Source of the DNA: Bacillus methanolicus PB1
GTDB taxonomy: Bacteria; Bacillota; Bacilli; Bacillales; Cytobacillaceae
DNA length: 64,000 nt
Reading direction: 5' to 3'
Assembly (NCBI RefSeq): GCF_000262755.1
Contig: NZ_AFEU01000002.1
Location: 558,001 to 622,000, forward strand
Position numbers and translations under genes: made by a program. Positions 1 to 10,187 of this stretch are shown piece by piece. The number at the start of each line of letters is the position of its first letter. Positions within the stretch are counted from its first letter, which is position 1. The notes beneath the pieces were generated by a model. The model did no database searches, was not told the DNA's origin, and saw nothing but the letters and a program-made list of their open reading frames with translations.

Positions 1-1087
1 CGTACATGAGCCTCTTCAAACAGGTATTAAAGCGATTGACGCTCTAGTTCCAATCGGACGCGGTCAGCGTGAGTTAATTATCGGGGACCGCCAAACAGGT
101 AAAACATCTGTTGCAATCGATACAATCTTAAACCAAAAAGATCAAAACATGATTTGTATCTATGTAGCAATCGGACAAAAAGAATCTACAGTGCGTACTG
201 CGGTTGAAACACTTCGCAAATACGGTGCATTAGATTACACAATTGTCGTAACAGCGTCTGCTTCCCAGCCTGCGCCATTATTGTACCTTGCTCCGTATGC
301 AGGCGTTACAATGGCTGAGGAATTTATGTATAACGGCAAGCACGTATTGGTTGTTTACGATGACCTTTCAAAACAAGCTGCCGCTTACCGTGAGCTGTCT
401 CTATTATTACGCCGTCCGCCGGGCCGTGAAGCGTATCCAGGGGATGTATTCTACTTGCACTCCCGCTTATTAGAGCGTGCTGCTAAATTAAGCGATGCGA
501 AGGGCGCAGGTTCGATTACAGCACTTCCATTCATTGAAACACAAGCAGGGGACGTTTCTGCTTACATTCCAACAAACGTTATCTCCATCACAGATGGACA
601 GATTTTCTTACAATCAGACCTATTCTTCTCCGGTGTGCGTCCGGCGATCAACGCAGGTCTTTCCGTATCCCGTGTAGGCGGAAACGCACAAATTAAAGCA
701 ATGAAGAAAGTTGCAGGTACGCTGCGTCTTGACCTTGCTTCCTACCGCGAGCTTGAAGCATTTGCTCAGTTCGGTTCTGACCTTGATAAAGCAACGCAGG
801 CAAAACTTGCGCGCGGTGCCCGCACAGTGGAAGTATTAAAGCAGGACTTGAACAAACCGCTTAGAGTTGAAAAGCAAGTTGCGATTTTGTACGCATTGAC
901 TCGCGGCTTCCTTGATGATATTCCGGTACAAGATATTCGTCGTTTCGAAGATGAGTTCTTAAATTGGCTAGACCATAACCGCAAAGATTTGTTAGACCAT
1001 ATCGTTACAACTAAAGAACTGCCTGCTGATGAAGATATGGCTGCTGCGATCAACGAATTCAAGAAAACTTTCGCAGTATCCGAGTAA
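1..1087 (+). CDS. atpA: ATP synthase F1 subunit alpha (5' truncated by window edge)
   Basis: Catalytic-core subunit alpha of the F1Fo ATP synthase, at the inner face of the membrane. The reading frame is open from base 2 and the window begins inside the gene, so the N-terminal beta-barrel is missing. Near the left edge is the P-loop GDRQTGKT, followed by the alpha-subunit nucleotide-binding domain ([25 protein letters not shown]) and the C-terminal helical domain, ending at a TAA. It is the first of four atp genes in this window, followed 39 bp later by atpG. The order alpha-gamma-beta-epsilon is the standard Bacillus atp order, so this is the distal part of the operon. Identification is from family knowledge and is secure. 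Confidence 0.98.
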   Translation, partial: VHEPLQTGIKAIDALVPIGRGQRELIIGDRQTGKTSVAIDTILNQKDQNMICIYVAIGQKESTVRTAVETLRKYGALDYTIVVTASASQPAPLLYLAPYAGVTMAEEFMYNGKHVLVVYDDLSKQAAAYRELSLLLRRPPGREAYPGDVFYLHSRLLERAAKLSDAKGAGSITALPFIETQAGDVSAYIPTNVISITDGQIFLQSDLFFSGVRPAINAGLSVSRVGGNAQIKAMKKVAGTLRLDLASYRELEAFAQFGSDLDKATQAKLARGARTVEVLKQDLNKPLRVEKQVAILYALTRGFLDDIPVQDIRRFEDEFLNWLDHNRKDLLDHIVTTKELPADEDMAAAINEFKKTFAVSE

Positions 1088-1120
1088 TTAAGGGTCTGAC
1101 AAACTTTGAAAGGGTGGTGA

Positions 1121-1984
<864 letters not shown>

Positions 1985-2014
1985 AAGATAGAACGGCTTA
2001 ATGCCGAAATATAA

Positions 2015-3514
<1,500 letters not shown>

Positions 3515-3533
3515 TTTCGGATCAGGAGGGTAA

Positions 3534-3941
<408 letters not shown>

Positions 3942-3953
3942 TAAGTGTTATCC

Positions 3954-3996
3954 AAACACCTTTCGGTTTTCTCGAAAAGCCGGGGGGTGTTTTTTA
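3954..3996 (+). terminator. Rho-independent terminator of the atp operon
   Basis: AAACACC pairs with GGTGTTT around an inner stem (CGGTTTTC / GAAAAGCCG), followed by a run of T. It lies 12 bp after the atpC stop. Confidence 0.85.
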
Positions 3997-4111
3997 ATTA
4001 GGTTTAAGAAGTCCCGGTAATTGTTCAGTAATGGGAGGAGTTGCAGTATTTTATTAACGGTTTATAGACCGGATCTATCAAATTATAAAAAAGGCAAACT
4101 TGCATAAAATT

Positions 4112-4237
4112 TTATTGACGACTTTTCATGATTTATCGACCACTTTTTTGAAATTACCGACGAAATTTCACTATTTAACAACTAAAATTTGAAATTAACA
4201 ACCATTTTTCATGATTTATCGACTCCGAAAAAACTTT
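4112..4237. repeat. 21-bp degenerate tandem array, CGAC type
   Basis: Six imperfect units with a 21-bp step. The pattern is roughly TTTATCGACnnn followed by a T- or A-rich block ending ATGA or GAAA. Unit cores read GACGAC, TCGACCAC, CCGACGAA, ACAACTAA, ACAACCAT and TCGACTCC. The last unit runs without a break into the TTTATGAGCC array that starts at 4236, so two distinct repeat types are joined in phase. Confidence 0.65.
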
Positions 4238-4400
4238 ATGAGCCTTTATTTTGTTTTATGAGCCTTCAAATCAATATATGAGCCTTTAAATTTATTTATG
4301 AGCCTTTAAATAAATATATGAGTCTATAATTTTATTTATGAGCCTTTAATTCTTTTTATGAGCCGTTAGCAAGTATATATGAGCTTTCGTTAATTTGATG
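4236..4400. repeat. 20-bp degenerate tandem array, TTTATGAGCC type (locus 1)
   Basis: Eight units with the conserved heptamer ATGAGCC (or a one-base variant) starting at 4238, 4258, 4278, 4298, 4318, 4338, 4358 and 4379. The period is 20 bp, with one 21-bp step at the end. The part after the heptamer is AT-rich and variable. The same repeat occurs at 32.9, 34.3 and (inverted) 21.9 kb. Confidence 0.85.
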
Positions 4401-4454
4401 ATTTATCAAACACAGCTACAACTTCTCCACAGTTTAATATGTTTCTATTAATTC

Positions 4455-4580
4455 CTCTTTTGATTATGTTTCTGTTAGAGCACATATTGCTGTTTTTTCC
4501 TCTTTTAAGATTTGCTGAATAAATTGTTCTCCTAAACCATTATCATTTTCCCATCCAAAAACCGATTTAAATATATATCT
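4455..4580 (-). pseudogene. Probable relic of an ASCH-domain protein gene
   Basis: On the minus strand a frame without a usable start reads [20 protein letters not shown] followed by [18 protein letters not shown] and a stop. The pattern FGxE..ADELxxxILxGxKTAT is characteristic of the N-terminal half of ASCH-domain (YhfF-like) proteins, so this looks like a remnant. The rest of the domain is absent. The assignment rests on a short motif only; it could also be coincidental. Confidence 0.3.
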
Positions 4581-4899
4581 TTGATATTTTTATTCCTCCG
4601 TTATCCTTTTGTTCATCTTAATGGCTCATTTCAGTTTGTCCAATGGCGAACATATATTTACTAAGATAATCGGCACGGAACTTCGTTGTTTCAGATTTTA
4701 GCAGAAAAACTTAATTAAACAATCAATAAAAATAAGAAAGATATTTATTTAGGTTAATACACTATTAATGAGACAGCATTGTTAGAGACTCTTTTGGAAC
4801 TTAAGGATGTTTTTTATGGCGGTTCTTGCAAAATTTGGATCCATCTAAGCTTGTCAATGGGGAGGGCGAGAGTAAATCCAACATATCGTCGAGGGCTTG

Positions 4900-4928
4900 T
4901 CGACATATATTGGTAAAAGTGTTATAAT
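4900..4928 (+). promoter_or_regulatory. Sigma-A type promoter of the nuo operon
   Basis: TCGACA (4900-4905, one mismatch to TTGACA), a 17-bp spacer and a perfect TATAAT (4923-4928). It lies about 55 bp upstream of nuoA and is the only strong candidate before the operon. Confidence 0.7.
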
Positions 4929-4984
4929 GATATCGGTTACATTTTTAAAATTTAGAAAATTTACGATTTCAAGGAGGTATAAAG

Positions 4985-5353
4985 ATGCTGAATGTGTATC
5001 AGAATAACTATCTCTTTGTTTTTGTGTTCTTGTGTCTTGGGGTGCTGTTGCCAGTGGCGGCTCTTTCTTTAGGAAAGCTTTTGCGTCCTTTTAAGCCTCA
5101 TGATGCAAAGTATACTACTTATGAAAGCGGTATTGAACCATTTCACGATTCTCGGATCCAGTTCAATGTCAGATATTATATTTTTGCTTTAATGTTTGTC
5201 ATTTTTGATGTGGAGACTGTGTTTTTGTATCCATGGGCAGTTGCATATGAAAAACTCGGAATCTTTGCATTACTAGAAATGTTTATATTTGTTTTTATGC
5301 TCGTCATTGGACTTGTCTATGCATGGAAAAAGAAGGTGTTGAAATGGATTTAA
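4985..5353 (+). CDS. nuoA: NADH-quinone oxidoreductase subunit A
   Basis: Small membrane subunit of complex I that helps seal the junction of the hydrophilic and membrane arms. The 122 residues have three predicted membrane helices. The conserved segment [11 protein letters not shown] is followed by [21 protein letters not shown] with the invariant acidic residues, and then YPWAV. Start ATG 4985 follows CAAGGAGGT. First gene of an eleven-gene nuo operon; its 3' end overlaps nuoB. Confidence 0.97.
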   Translation: MLNVYQNNYLFVFVFLCLGVLLPVAALSLGKLLRPFKPHDAKYTTYESGIEPFHDSRIQFNVRYYIFALMFVIFDVETVFLYPWAVAYEKLGIFALLEMFIFVFMLVIGLVYAWKKKVLKWI

Positions 5354-5856
5354 AATTAGAAAATATTTCGTCTGAGGAAATGAAAGAGCTGAAGCGAAAT
5401 GTATTTTTGACGACATTGGAGCAGATTAAAGCCTGGGCGCGGAGCAATTCTTTATGGCCGATGACGTTCGGTCTTGCGTGCTGTGCGATTGAGATGATGG
5501 GAGTCGGTTCTTCTCATTACGATTTAGATCGGTTCGGTTCTTTTTTCCGTACGTCTCCCCGCCAGTCGGATGTGATGATTGTATCCGGTACAGTTACGAA
5601 GAAAATGGCACCGATTGTACGCCGATTGTATGATCAAATGCCTGAACCGAAATGGGTAATCGCGATGGGTTCCTGTGCGACGGCAGGAGGTCCGTATGTG
5701 AAGTCGTATTCGGTTGTAAAAGGCGTCGACCAGATTGTGCCGGTTGATGTTTATATTCCAGGTTGTCCGCCGAATCCGGCTGCGTTAATTTACGGGATTA
5801 ATAAATTAAAAGAAAAAATCCGTTACGAGGCGAAAACCGGGAAGAAGGTGATCTAA
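5344..5856 (+). CDS. nuoB: NADH-quinone oxidoreductase subunit B
   Basis: Carries the terminal 4Fe-4S cluster N2 that passes electrons to quinone. Counting from ATG 5344, the ligands are the tandem Cys46-Cys47 (LACCAIEMM), Cys111 ([10 protein letters not shown]) and Cys141 (PGCPPNP). I prefer ATG 5344 because AAGAAGGTG is placed about 6 nt upstream. An in-frame ATG at 5323 would add 7 residues inside nuoA and lacks its own binding site. It overlaps the nuoA stop by 10 bp, suggesting translational coupling. 170 residues, typical. Confidence 0.97.
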   Translation: MDLKLENISSEEMKELKRNVFLTTLEQIKAWARSNSLWPMTFGLACCAIEMMGVGSSHYDLDRFGSFFRTSPRQSDVMIVSGTVTKKMAPIVRRLYDQMPEPKWVIAMGSCATAGGPYVKSYSVVKGVDQIVPVDVYIPGCPPNPAALIYGINKLKEKIRYEAKTGKKVI

Positions 5857-5859
5857 CCG

Positions 5860-6549
5860 ATGAGCGGTGAAAAGGATCTTGAACAGTTAAAGAAAGAAGC
5901 TGCCGCTAAAGCAGCAGCAAAGGCAAAACAAGCAGCAGGCGGAGCTGGTGATGACGAAAAGGCAAAGGCAATCGCCGCCGCGAAAGCAAAAGCCGCGGCA
6001 GCTGCAAAAGCGAAAGCGGCTGCCGCGGCAAAAGCCAATGAAGAAAATGAAACGGCAGAAAAGAAACCGTCGACAAACCAGCCTTATCTCGAGAAATACA
6101 CAAAAGTAATCGAAGAACACCTCGGAAAAGAAATACTCGAAGACTACTATATCAATACTCTGTCAAAAGATGTGCCTACCCTCGTTGTTAGACGTGAGAC
6201 GTATTATAAAGCGGCCCAATTTCTGAAATACAATGAGCAGCTTGGATTTGATTATTTATCTGAATTGCACGGCACAGATTTTGAAACACACATGGAAGTT
6301 TATGTGCACTTATACTCATACAAGAATCGGCAATCGGTGGCATTAAAAGTAAGAATTGACCGGGATGAGCCTACAATTGATTCTCTCGTGCCGTTGTGGG
6401 CGGGTGCAAACTGGCCCGAGTGTGAAGCATACGATTTATTGGGGATCAAGTTTACAGGACATCCAAATCTGCACCGGATCATGCTTGGTGAAGAATGGGT
6501 TGGCCATCCACTGAGAAAAGATTATGAACCGTATGATGTGGAGGTGTAA
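5860..6549 (+). CDS. nuoC: NADH-quinone oxidoreductase subunit C with Ala/Lys-rich N-terminal extension
   Basis: Peripheral-arm subunit. The conserved 30-kDa-subunit domain occupies roughly residues 75-229, with DYLSELHGTDFE, VPLWAGANWPECEAYDLLGI and the C-terminal HPLRKDYEPYDVEV. Residues 8-60 are a low-complexity stretch of Ala and Lys (KAKAAAAAKAKAAAAAKA), which no NuoC core needs. Similar charged or Ala-rich NuoC extensions are known in some Bacillaceae. The function is unknown; it may be a flexible or helical tether. Starts 3 bp after nuoB and ends 3 bp before nuoD. Confidence 0.95.
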   Translation: MSGEKDLEQLKKEAAAKAAAKAKQAAGGAGDDEKAKAIAAAKAKAAAAAKAKAAAAAKANEENETAEKKPSTNQPYLEKYTKVIEEHLGKEILEDYYINTLSKDVPTLVVRRETYYKAAQFLKYNEQLGFDYLSELHGTDFETHMEVYVHLYSYKNRQSVALKVRIDRDEPTIDSLVPLWAGANWPECEAYDLLGIKFTGHPNLHRIMLGEEWVGHPLRKDYEPYDVEV

Positions 6550-6552
6550 CCA

Positions 6553-7653
6553 ATGATTCGGACAGAAGAAATGCTGCTCAATGTCGGGCCTCAGCATCCG
6601 AGTACGCACGGTGTATTCCGTCTAGTTATTAAGATCGACGGGGAAATCATTACAGAAGCAAAACCGGTCATCGGCTATCTTCACCGCGGAACAGAAAAAC
6701 TGGCTGAAAACCTTCAATACACACAAATCATTCCTTATACAGACCGGATGGACTATTTGTCTGCGATGACAAACAACTATGTCATTTGCCATGCAGTTGA
6801 AACGATGATGGGCATTGAAGTTCCGGAGCGTGCTGAGTATTTGCGGGTTATTGCGATGGAACTTGGAAGGATTGCAAGCCACCTTGTTTGGTGGGGAACA
6901 TACCTTTTGGATATCGGTGCCGTCAGTCCGTTTCTTTACGCTTTCCGGGAACGTGAAATGATCATCAACCTTCTGAACGAGCTGTCTGGCGCCCGATTAA
7001 CCTTCAACTATATGCGTGTTGGAGGAGTGAAATGGGACGCGCCAGAAGGCTGGATTGAAAAAGTAAAGGATTTTGTTCCTTATATGAGAAATCAGCTGAA
7101 AGGCTATCATGAACTTGTAACAGGCAATGAAATCTTTATATACCGTGTTAAAGGAGTCGGAAAGTACACGAAGGAAGACGCGTTAAACTTTTCTTTGAGC
7201 GGTGCGAACCTTCGCTGCACCGGCGTAAAATGGGATCTTCGCAAAGATGAGCCATATTCAATTTATGATCGTTTCCAATTTGATGTCCCCGTCCAAACCG
7301 GGGGAGACGCATGGGCCAGATACCACGTCCGGCTCGCGGAAATTGAAGAATCCCTTAAAATTCTTGAGCAGGCTGTTGAACAATTCCCATCAGAAGGAAA
7401 AATTATGGCGAAAGTCCCAAAAATCATCAAACCTCCAAAAGGGGAAGCCTATGTCCGGATTGAGTCTCCGCGCGGAGAAATTGGCTGCTACATTGCCAGT
7501 GACGGGAAAAAAGAGCCATACCGATTAAGGTTTCGAAGACCGTCATTTTATAATCTTCAAATTCTCCCGAAATTGTTAGTTGGCGAAAATATTGCGAACT
7601 TAATTGCAATACTGGGAGCGATTGATATTGTCCTCGGGGAGGTGGACGGTTAA
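6553..7653 (+). CDS. nuoD: NADH-quinone oxidoreductase subunit D
   Basis: 49-kDa subunit that forms the quinone pocket with NuoB. It is 366 residues long and recognisable by LNVGPQHPSTHGVFRLV near the N-terminus, YLHRGTEKLAE, YTDRMDYLSAM, and the C-terminal PRGEIGCYIASDG and IGAIDIVLGEVD-type ending (AILGAIDIVLGEVDG). Its TAA overlaps the nuoH ATG by one base (TAATG). It is a separate gene, not fused with nuoC as in some bacteria. Confidence 0.98.
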   Translation: MIRTEEMLLNVGPQHPSTHGVFRLVIKIDGEIITEAKPVIGYLHRGTEKLAENLQYTQIIPYTDRMDYLSAMTNNYVICHAVETMMGIEVPERAEYLRVIAMELGRIASHLVWWGTYLLDIGAVSPFLYAFREREMIINLLNELSGARLTFNYMRVGGVKWDAPEGWIEKVKDFVPYMRNQLKGYHELVTGNEIFIYRVKGVGKYTKEDALNFSLSGANLRCTGVKWDLRKDEPYSIYDRFQFDVPVQTGGDAWARYHVRLAEIEESLKILEQAVEQFPSEGKIMAKVPKIIKPPKGEAYVRIESPRGEIGCYIASDGKKEPYRLRFRRPSFYNLQILPKLLVGENIANLIAILGAIDIVLGEVDG

Positions 7654-8651
7654 TGGTAGATGATCTGCTGAATTCAAGTCCCGGCCTGCAGAACTTTGGA
7701 ATCTTTTTCTTGCTTGCAGCAGGTCTCATGTTGGTCGTACTCGGATTCGTGACATACGCTATTCTTGCAGAACGAAAAGTCATGGGATTTATGCAGCTGC
7801 GCCACGGCCCGAACCAAGTGGGCGGCCGGTGGGGGCTATTGCAGACGGTTGCGGACGTATTAAAGCTTTTATTAAAAGAAGACACGATTCCAAAATTAGC
7901 TGATAAACCATTGTTTATTCTCGCACCGGTGCTTGCATTTGCCCCGGCGTTTATGGTGCTGGCAACAATCCCGTTTACAGATAAATTGCAGTTTGCCGAT
8001 ATTGGCGTAGGGCTCCTTTACTATATCGCGATTTCCGGGTTAAGCACAATTGGCATTGTAGTCGGTGGCTGGGCCTCTAATAATAAATATGCGCTTCTCG
8101 GGGGAATGCGTGCGGCAGCGCAGATGATTTCATATGAAATTCCGCTCGTCATGTCTGTGCTCGGAGTCATTCTCTTAAGTGGAAGTTTAAACTTAAATGA
8201 AATTGTCGAAGCGCAGAAAGACGGCTGGTTCATTATCTTGCAGCCAATTGCGTTTATTGTATTTTTTATTGCGTCAGTCGCTGAGCTGAACAGGGTGCCG
8301 TTTGACCTTCCGGAAGCTGAATCTGAGCTTGTCGCGGGGTTCCATGTTGAATACTCCGGTTTCCGCTGGGCGTTTTTTATGCTCGCCGAATATGTGTATT
8401 TATTTGCAATGGCATCGCTTACGACTGTTCTGTTCCTTGGCGGATGGCTGCCGCTTCCGTTTCTTGATTTTATCCCGGGAGCTGTCTGGTTTGCCATTAA
8501 ATTTAGCATAATCGTCTTCGTCTTAATCTGGTTCCGTGTTGCGTTTCCGCGCATTCGCGCAGACCAGTTGATGGAGTTCGGCTGGAAGGTTCTCTTGCCG
8601 GCCGCACTGGCAAATATTTTCTTGACCGCTTTCATAAAAGAATTGTTTTAA
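7653..8651 (+). CDS. nuoH: NADH-quinone oxidoreductase subunit H
   Basis: Membrane subunit at the interface with the peripheral arm that lines the quinone channel. The 332 residues have about eight transmembrane helices. Conserved stretches include AERKVMGFMQLRHGPNQVGG, YYIAISGLSTIGIVVGGWAS, ELNRVPFDLPEAESELVAGF and AFPRIRADQLMEFGWKVLLP. The nuoH end is followed by an unusual 108-bp gap before nuoI, containing a duplicated copy of the nuoI start. Confidence 0.98.
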   Translation: MVDDLLNSSPGLQNFGIFFLLAAGLMLVVLGFVTYAILAERKVMGFMQLRHGPNQVGGRWGLLQTVADVLKLLLKEDTIPKLADKPLFILAPVLAFAPAFMVLATIPFTDKLQFADIGVGLLYYIAISGLSTIGIVVGGWASNNKYALLGGMRAAAQMISYEIPLVMSVLGVILLSGSLNLNEIVEAQKDGWFIILQPIAFIVFFIASVAELNRVPFDLPEAESELVAGFHVEYSGFRWAFFMLAEYVYLFAMASLTTVLFLGGWLPLPFLDFIPGAVWFAIKFSIIVFVLIWFRVAFPRIRADQLMEFGWKVLLPAALANIFLTAFIKELF

Positions 8652-8672
8652 AAAGCAATCTCTCATTTTACG

Positions 8673-8780
8673 GACAACGGTGGAAAAAATGCTTGGATTA
8701 GCGAAAGGCACCGGCAAACGCGAATACTTTCATAACGTCACCGACAAGGGGTGGAAAAAATGCGTGGATTAGCAAAAGGC
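8673..8780 (+). repeat. Duplicated nuoI leader and start codon region
   Basis: The about 37-bp segment starting GACAACGGTGGAAAAAATG (8673) is repeated at 8743 as GACAAGGGGTGGAAAAAATG. Both copies carry a binding site, an ATG (8689 and 8760) and codons for Gly-Leu-Ala-Lys-Gly. The ATGs are 71 bp apart, so they are out of frame. The upstream copy opens only a 27-codon frame that stops at TAG 8770, inside nuoI codon 4. The downstream copy is therefore the real start and the upstream one is vestigial or a translational decoy. Confidence 0.8.
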
Positions 8781-9179
8781 TTAAAATATACCCTGAAAAA
8801 TTTAACGCGGGAAAAAGTCACATATGGGTATCCGCACGAACCGCTCCCTCTTCCGGATCGGTTTCGTGGCATTCAAAAGTTTTATCCGGAAAAATGCATC
8901 GTCTGCAACCTATGTGCAAATATTTGCCCGACCGATTGTATTCAACTGACCGGAAAAAAGCATCCGGATCCTACGAAAAAAGGGAAAATCATTGATACGT
9001 ATGATATCAATTTTGAAATTTGCATCCTTTGTGATTTATGCACAGAAGTTTGTCCGACAGAAGCGATCGTCATGACGAATAACTTTGAGCTCGCGGAATA
9101 CAGCCGAGATGAACTTTTTAAAAATCTTGAGTGGCTTGATCAAAATGACGATAACGTGCGGAGGGAGAATAAAGCATGA
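8760..9179 (+). CDS. nuoI: NADH-quinone oxidoreductase subunit I (2x4Fe-4S ferredoxin-type)
   Basis: Electron-transfer subunit of the peripheral arm that wires clusters N6a and N6b to NuoB. The 139 residues contain two ferredoxin motifs, CIVCNLCANICPTDC and CILCDLCTEVCPTEA. ATG 8760 is preferred, with AAGGGG 8 to 13 nt upstream; a GTG at 8751 would add three residues but overlaps the binding site. The stop overlaps the nuoJ start (ATGA). Confidence 0.96.
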   Translation: MRGLAKGLKYTLKNLTREKVTYGYPHEPLPLPDRFRGIQKFYPEKCIVCNLCANICPTDCIQLTGKKHPDPTKKGKIIDTYDINFEICILCDLCTEVCPTEAIVMTNNFELAEYSRDELFKNLEWLDQNDDNVRRENKA

Positions 9180-9697
9180 CGTTTTCAGGTGAATTTCTGG
9201 CATTCATCTCCCTGGCGCTAGTTGCAGTAATCGGCGGTGTGCTTTTGCTGAACCTTTCGAAAGTCGTCCATATGGTAGTGGCGCTCGTCTTTACATTTGT
9301 CAGCATTGCCGGGATTTACGTGCTTCTCTCTGCTGAATTTGTTGCTGCTGTACAGATCCTGATTTATTCCGGAGCGATTACAATTATTATGTTGTTCGGA
9401 ATCATGTTAACGCGCCATGATGATCAAAGTGAGGCAAAGCCAGGTAGTTGGCGCAAACTGCTGTTATTGATAAGTGTAATTGGTTTCTCATTTGCGGTTT
9501 ATATCGGAATCTATAACCTTGACATTCCACAGACTGACACGGCGCTTCACGAAAAGAATACGGAACAAATCGGGATTGCGCTTTACTCAAAATATGTGAT
9601 TCCGTTCGAAGTGACTTCCGTTCTATTATTGGTTGCACTTGTCGGTGCGATCGTGCTTGCAAGGAAAGATGATGAAAAGGGGGCAGATAAGAAATGA
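9176..9697 (+). CDS. nuoJ: NADH-quinone oxidoreductase subunit J
   Basis: Membrane subunit with five predicted helices. The 173 residues include the family signature [20 protein letters not shown] and then [12 protein letters not shown], the segment with the pi-bulge helix central to coupling. Overlaps nuoI and nuoK by ATGA, indicating translational coupling. The tail [10 protein letters not shown] is cytoplasmic and charged. Confidence 0.96.
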   Translation: MTFSGEFLAFISLALVAVIGGVLLLNLSKVVHMVVALVFTFVSIAGIYVLLSAEFVAAVQILIYSGAITIIMLFGIMLTRHDDQSEAKPGSWRKLLLLISVIGFSFAVYIGIYNLDIPQTDTALHEKNTEQIGIALYSKYVIPFEVTSVLLLVALVGAIVLARKDDEKGADKK

Positions 9698-10008
9698 ATT
9701 CAGTACCAGTTTCAGCCTACCTGGCCCTCGCGTTAATTTTGTTCTGTATAGGGTTATACGGGGCACTGACAAAGCGCAATACCGTCATCGTGCTCATATC
9801 GATTGAACTTATGCTTAATTCAGTCAACATTAATTTAGTTGCATTCAGTAAGTTCGGTGTTGCACCTTCCATTTACGGCCAAGTATTTGCACTATTTTCA
9901 ATGGCCGTAGCTGCAGCAGAAGCCGCTGTCGGATTAGCCATTCTGTTCTCTTTATACCGAAACAGCAAAACCGTGATGATTGACGAGATGAACAAATTGA
10001 AGGACTAG
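9694..10008 (+). CDS. nuoK: NADH-quinone oxidoreductase subunit K
   Basis: Small three-helix antiporter-like subunit, 104 residues. It shows the conserved [20 protein letters not shown] segment, with the membrane glutamate required for proton coupling, and the second glutamate in [11 protein letters not shown]. Starts inside the nuoJ stop (ATGA). It is followed by a 179-bp gap that holds a short hairpin (CCCGC / GCGGG near 10096-10115) but no gene. Confidence 0.96.
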   Translation: MNSVPVSAYLALALILFCIGLYGALTKRNTVIVLISIELMLNSVNINLVAFSKFGVAPSIYGQVFALFSMAVAAAEAAVGLAILFSLYRNSKTVMIDEMNKLKD

Positions 10009-10187
10009 CCTCATGAAAGACATAAAAGAAGCTGGTTAATCCAGACTGGAAAGGTTCCGGTTCATATTGGTGCTTATTCATGCAGTCTGATAGACCCGCG
10101 AGATCAAGCGGGCCTAATTCAAACGCGCTTGACGAAATGGTCTTAAGACTGGCGCTCGCGCGTTAAAAAAAGGGGATTGTGATAGAG

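Larger units (their letters stand above)
3997..4896. other. 900-bp gene-free spacer between atp and nuo operons
   Basis: No convincing intact gene. It contains two consecutive short-period repeat arrays (annotated separately), a probable ASCH-domain gene relic on the minus strand, and AT-rich sequence. The nuo promoter begins at its right edge. Confidence 0.7.

Noticed and set aside
5853-6120. Antisense open frames over the nuoC Ala/Lys region
   Set aside because: They arise from the repetitive GCA/AAA codons in reverse frames, give Ala/Phe- or Cys/Phe-rich nonsense proteins and have no binding sites.
8689-8772. Separate 27-codon gene upstream of nuoI
   Set aside because: The sequence is a duplicate of the nuoI leader; the encoded peptide has no family and its stop lies within nuoI. 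Reported as a duplication instead.
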